Assembly (NCBI RefSeq): GCF_964340395.1
Contig: NC_135558.1
Location: 23,198,064 to 23,262,063 of the forward strand
Length of the DNA: 64,000 nucleotides
DNA from: Glandiceps talaboti
Taxonomy: Eukaryota; Hemichordata; Enteropneusta; Spengelidae
Reading direction: 5' to 3'
Below, piece after piece: positions 60,103 through 64,000 of the stretch. Numbering within the stretch: position 1 is the first letter of the stretch; each line of letters starts with the position of its first letter. Position numbers and translations under genes: made by a program. The notes beneath the pieces were generated by a model that had not been told where the DNA came from, did no database searches, and was given only the letters and a program-made list of their open reading frames with translations.

Positions 60103-60106
60103 TTAA

Positions 60107-60495
60107 AGCATTGATATAGGAACATCTGTCCTACCATGTCCTCACTGATACAGTTTGGTTAATAACTGAGACGCAATCATGTTTCAAATCTTGCCCAGGG
60201 ACTTCATCAGTTGAAAAATAAATGACAGTGGCAAGGCTCAAATCAGCAACTTCCAGATTCCAAATCAATCATTGACTACCGATATAACTGTTTAACCATT
60301 ATGATCCCAAATAACGCCTTTCCAAATTTTCCTGTGTTGTGTTTATGGGGAAATGTTTTGGTCTCAGGTTTCCTTGGCAACCATACTCTGAGTAAATAAG
60401 AGTATTTGTGCCAATTATCAATGCATACACTATCATACACATATATGCCAACGACAATATACAATGTATATTGCCATTATACCATAACTCAGACA
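60107..60495. other. PNPLA6/7 intron 7, nothing firm
   Basis: No exon. The last 40 bases (ccataactcagacatgcttg) resemble family B. Confidence 0.45.
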
Positions 60496-61345
60496 TGCTT
60501 GAACAGGTCGTCGTCTCACCCCCCCACCGCCCCCCACCCCATTACCCTACAGACTCTGTCCAACCTGGTGGGTTCCGACAGGCGAGAGAGATTGTTGTGT
60601 CCTGTTCGAGCTCTACGTTGGTACATGGCTCATACTAAACCTTTTCGTGGAGTGAGATCTCGACTCTTCATTCCATATGATCCCGGGAACAAGTCTGATT
60701 GCTCGGCGGCCATAATCTCAAAGTGGATAATCAGATGGGCATACCAAGAAGTGTCTGATGATAGTCTTAAATCATCCAGAGTTACGGCCCATGAAGTTAG
60801 AGCCATTTCAACATCTTGGGCAGTACATGCAGGAGTCCCAGTAGCAGAAGTTATTAACGCTGCTACCTGGTGGTCTCCTAATTCTTTCATTAGCTACTAC
60901 CTGAGGGATATGGCCCAGGAGGCTACAGAATTAAGCTCTCTGGGACCATTTTGTGTCAGCCAGTAGGTTGTATAAATAGTTTGCTGACAAATTCTAACCC
61001 AAGAGTAGTATAATAAAGGTGAGTATTTTCGATGAACAGAATTGAAGTTTCTACTGAAACTAATGTCTGTGAAGAAGAAAATACTCACCTTTATGGTGAT
61101 TCCCTCCCTCCACCCCACAGTTCCTTCTTAGTATTCTTGTTTTCCCCTTTGTCTAGTATGAAAATTTTTAGTACTGAGCGGGAAATAGGGCATTGTGGGT
61201 CAACCACAGGTGGGTCAGGGGTCACAGGATGTTTTTTTATTTGCAAAGTTAAGGCTAAAGCAAATGGGTAAACCCAATAGTAGTATAATAAAGGTGAGTA
61301 TTTTCTTCTTCAGAAATTAGTTTCAGTAGAAACTTCAATTCCAAA
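60496..61345 (+). mobile_element. 3' fragment of a DIRS1-like element
   Basis: A tyrosine-recombinase C-terminus is followed by terminal/internal complementary repeats. 61041-61095 (gaattgaagtttctactgaa..) is complementary to about 61283-61342, and tagtataataaaggtgagta occurs at 61006 and again at 61277. Such inverted and internal complementary repeats are the DIRS1 hallmark. No gag or RT remains. Confidence 0.75.
60540..60966 (+). pseudogene. DIRS1-like tyrosine recombinase, C-terminal fragment
   Basis: Frame contains LCPVRALRWYMAHTKPF, SRLFIPYDPGNKSD, SSRVTAHEVRAISTSWAVHA (His-x-x-Arg) and AATWWSPNSFISYYLRDMA (Trp and nucleophilic Tyr). The upstream half with the first catalytic Arg is missing and no ATG is proper to it. 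The recombinase is distinct from that at 20611, so two DIRS lineages are present. Confidence 0.85.
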
Positions 61346-62045
61346 ATTATTGAGCAGATTTGGTTGAAATATGATGGAACGTTCTTCGTGGAGTTTAGAT
61401 TAAGAGTTGTTCATGACATGATGATCCCATCAGTGATATGCAAATTAGGGCTAAAAATGTGTCTTTTTGGTCAAAAATATATAGTTCCAAAACTACTAAG
61501 AGATTTAATGGGGATGCATCTGGGGATGTGTAGATGAAGGTGTATTTATAACGTGATGATCCCATCAGTGATATGCAGATTAGGTCTAAAAATCTCAATT
61601 TTGGTCAAAAACTTATATCTTGAAATTGTATGGTGAATGAGTTGAAACTTGGTAGGGATGTTTCTGGTATTAGTCTGCAGTTATTGTTGAAAACATTTTG
61701 ACACAATTGGCCATAGCAACCATGACCACACCCTGGCCTTAGGAACTGTGAAATGATGATGCATATTACAAAGATATCAACAGGGATGGGTAGATGAGTG
61801 ACTGAAGATTTTTTAAAATGTATGCAAATATGCCTAGCAACAGGACCACGCCCTATAGCAACAGCCAAATGATGGCAAAGATGAAAATTGGGAAGGGCAG
61901 GTAAGTTAATAAAGATTCCAAAAATGTATGCAAATATCACTAACAACAAGACCATGTCCATAGCAACAGCCAAATGTGCTACAACTCCATTGGCTATAAA
62001 GGAAGTATATTGGATTCTGCTACAACAGCATTGATGCTATTTTCA
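61346..62045. repeat. Repeat family C, distal block
   Basis: Leader (cagatttggttgaaatatga, tgcaaattagggctaaaaat) and four units with caggaccacgccctatagca and aagaccatgtccatagcaac. Confidence 0.82.
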
Positions 62046-62758
62046 TTCCTGAAGGAAGGGACTATTAAAATGGGCTCTGTTTTTCCGTCCGTCCATCTGT
62101 GTGTGCGTCCATGCATCTGTCTGGCTGTGCGTCCATATGTCATTTATATGACATTGAAATAGCCTATTTTATTTTCAAACCTGGCACAGAGGTAACCAGG
62201 TTTGATTAAAATACTAGTAGGCTATGTCCATGTCATGATATGGGACATATGCATGTCATTTTGTTTTGTGACATGTGTAAATTTGACTGTATCTGTGGTC
62301 AAAAATCAACATTTACTGCTTAACTCAAAAACTGTAACACATACAGACCCAAATCAAGTGTCTAACCCCCCCCATATTATCAGGTGCAAGCTTAGTTTTA
62401 AGACTACCACATAACTCAACGTCATTTATACATCGAGATCCCATTCAAACGTCTTTCCCCATATTATCAGGTGTAAGCTTTCTTTTCAGGCTTATAGACC
62501 TTTGACATGGACTTTGGCCCTCAGGGTCACTCCTGCCATTTCCTGCATAAACAGTCACATTATACTATGTGTATAGTATTTGTGCCTCATGTTCTTTCCA
62601 GTCATGTATTTGAGGGGACTGTCTTTTACTAAGACTGACTGTATTTTTCATACCAGCATTTAAATAAAGGTCATAGTGTGACCAGGTCATAAATAATAGT
62701 TTTGTTAATTTTGTGTGATGCCTCAATAACCAAACCTTTTATGTTGTGTTTTTCATAG
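62046..62758. other. PNPLA6/7 intron 7, end; decayed family B-like sequence
   Basis: tcctgaaggaagggactatt and tccgtccgtccatctgtgtg are family B-like. The rest has no recognised element; acceptor of exon 8 follows. Confidence 0.5.
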
Positions 62759-62887
62759 GGTCACCCAGCTCCTTACAAGACAGTGTCAGCAAGAGCTGTA
62801 GTTGATAGCACAGTATTAAAATTACCCGCCAAGGCTTTCTGTACAGTGTTTGAGAACTTTCCAGAATCTCTTGTCAGAGTTGTACAG
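62759..62887 (+). CDS. PNPLA6/7: PNPLA6/7 exon 8 (CNB domain, end)
   Basis: 129 nt, phase 0 both ends; acceptor gtttttcatag, donor gtaatt. GHPAPYKTVSARAVVDSTVL then KLPAKAFCTVFENFPESLVR, VVQ complete the beta-roll and C-helix of the first CNB domain. Both PYKTVSARA and ESLVRVVQ are conserved in PNPLA6/7. Next exon would start a second linker beyond the window. Confidence 0.96.
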
Positions 62888-63127
62888 GTAATTTATATCT
62901 CAACAAAGGATCTATACCCGGATAGTTTATCATTTTACATTGCACTTTACACTGGGATGGCTTATCCCGTACATCACTGTACTTTGTGTGAAAGTGAATT
63001 TGTTTGCTTGGAAATCGAGGGATTTGTTAGTGTAGGTCCAGCAGGTGTTCCTCAGAGGGGACTATTACTTTTAGTTTGATCCATCTATCTGTTCTGTCTG
63101 TTTGGTGTTCATGTGTGCAGGCTTAGA

Positions 63128-63565
63128 AGTCTGTATTCAGACGCAGATTTTATTTTGTTGTATTCCTAAAAAAAAATTCTGAAATATGTTTTATTTAAAT
63201 ACTAGTTGTGTGCAAATACATAACCTATAACATACAATGTAATAGTCAGCATTTACACTGCACATACAGAACACATACTACTCACTGAGGATTCGAACAC
63301 ATAAAGTATAATCTAGCATCTGTACTATCTCAAACGCCCCCAGTGTTTAACCAAGCATTCAAGTTAAAGATGTTCCACTCCTGATTAACATAGAATTTAC
63401 ATAATCATGGTGGACAGCCCTAACAGCTGTTGACGTGCAATCATGAATGTGATTTTTTATTATCCACGGATAGACCTAACCTTATCCCTGAAGTGAACTG
63501 AACATTCTTTACTGAGGCTATAAACTGTGTATATGCGATTTATGTCAATGAACGACGTAATGCAT
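63128..63565 (+). repeat. Interspersed repeat family A, copy 2
   Basis: Aligns with 8509-9016 in the same orientation (agtctgtattcagacgcaga, gaggattcgaacacataaag, ttctttactgaggctataaa). The box-A-like segment is decayed here (cagtgtttaaccaagcat). Confidence 0.75.
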
Positions 63566-64000
63566 ATTTTATAAATGACCTTACACCTGCCTGTCGACAT
63601 GTTGGTCATCCATGGTCTGCATCATGTACATGTAGTTGCATGCACACAAAAATGCCACATTTGTTTTGTTATGCAAATAGCTCATGAATAATTCATAGAA
63701 ATGAAATGAATTGATACTATGAGTTTTTCTTGAGTGGCTGTCAAATTTGATGAAACTTGCCACAGATATTGATGATACAGAGATAGTTCTTAGTGAAATT
63801 TAGTGCTGTCAATTAATTGCTCATTTGCATAATTAACAAACTTTGGCAGTTAGGGCCTATTCCAAGAAAGACCACCAAATTTGATGAAGCTTGCCAAAGA
63901 TATTTTCCGAGAAAGATATGATGGTATCAATTCAATTGCTAATTTGCATATTTGATGAACTTTTGCAATAAGAGATATATAGCCAGGACTGTACTGAATT
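63566..64000. repeat. Diverged ~150-bp repeat units at right edge
   Basis: Two diverged units share caaatttgatgaaacttgcc / accaaatttgatgaagcttg and cattaattgctcatttgcat / caattgctaatttgcatatt. They run to the window edge. No exon. Confidence 0.6.

Overview
The window is animal nuclear DNA. Genes are split by very long introns bounded by GT-AG sites, base composition is AT-rich, and most of the sequence is tandem arrays and mobile elements (LINE, DIRS-type tyrosine-recombinase retrotransposon, Penelope-type GIY-YIG fragment, TTAA-flanked foldback elements). This mix suits a marine invertebrate such as a lophotrochozoan or lancelet-like animal, but the sequence does not fix the species.

Two protein-coding genes can be assembled from exons whose reading phases all agree. 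On the minus strand, five exons between about 24.7 kb and 7.6 kb give the first ~245 residues of a protein I do not recognise. On the plus strand, eight exons from 36.7 kb to 62.9 kb give the first ~290 residues of a neuropathy-target-esterase / PNPLA6-7 family lysophospholipase: an N-terminal membrane helix, a basic linker and the first cyclic-nucleotide-binding-like domain. The catalytic patatin domain lies beyond the right edge. The two genes point away from each other, with their first coding exons about 12 kb apart.

Layout: 1-7 kb holds four tandem arrays (40, 26, ~41 and 70 bp units). 7.6-16.2 kb carries minus-gene exons 5 to 2, separated by a 35-bp array of about 66 copies and a 29-bp array of about 77 copies. 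16.2-23.0 kb is a nested stack: a ~45-50 bp satellite, a truncated LINE inside it, and inside the LINE a 4.1-kb DIRS-type element plus an inverted satellite fragment. 24.7 kb has the putative first exon of the minus gene. 25.5-26.8 kb is a long foldback, 28.9-29.6 kb a LINE 3' end, 30.4-31.1 kb a 47-bp array and 34-36 kb further arrays and hairpins. 36.7-62.9 kb is the PNPLA6/7 locus. Its introns contain a GIY-YIG segment bounded by 118-bp inverted repeats, two copies of a foldback element and a second foldback family, all flanked by TTAA, a DIRS recombinase fragment, and many copies of a dispersed repeat rich in AGCAAC / GACCACGCCC motifs.

The observations most worth following are: the 3.6-fold tandem duplication of a PNPLA6/7 splice acceptor; the two TTAA-flanked foldback families, one apparently with a flipped centre and a recognisable empty site; the GIY-YIG cassette with hammerhead-like cores in its inverted repeats; and the nearly intact DIRS element with identical 127-bp direct terminal repeats.
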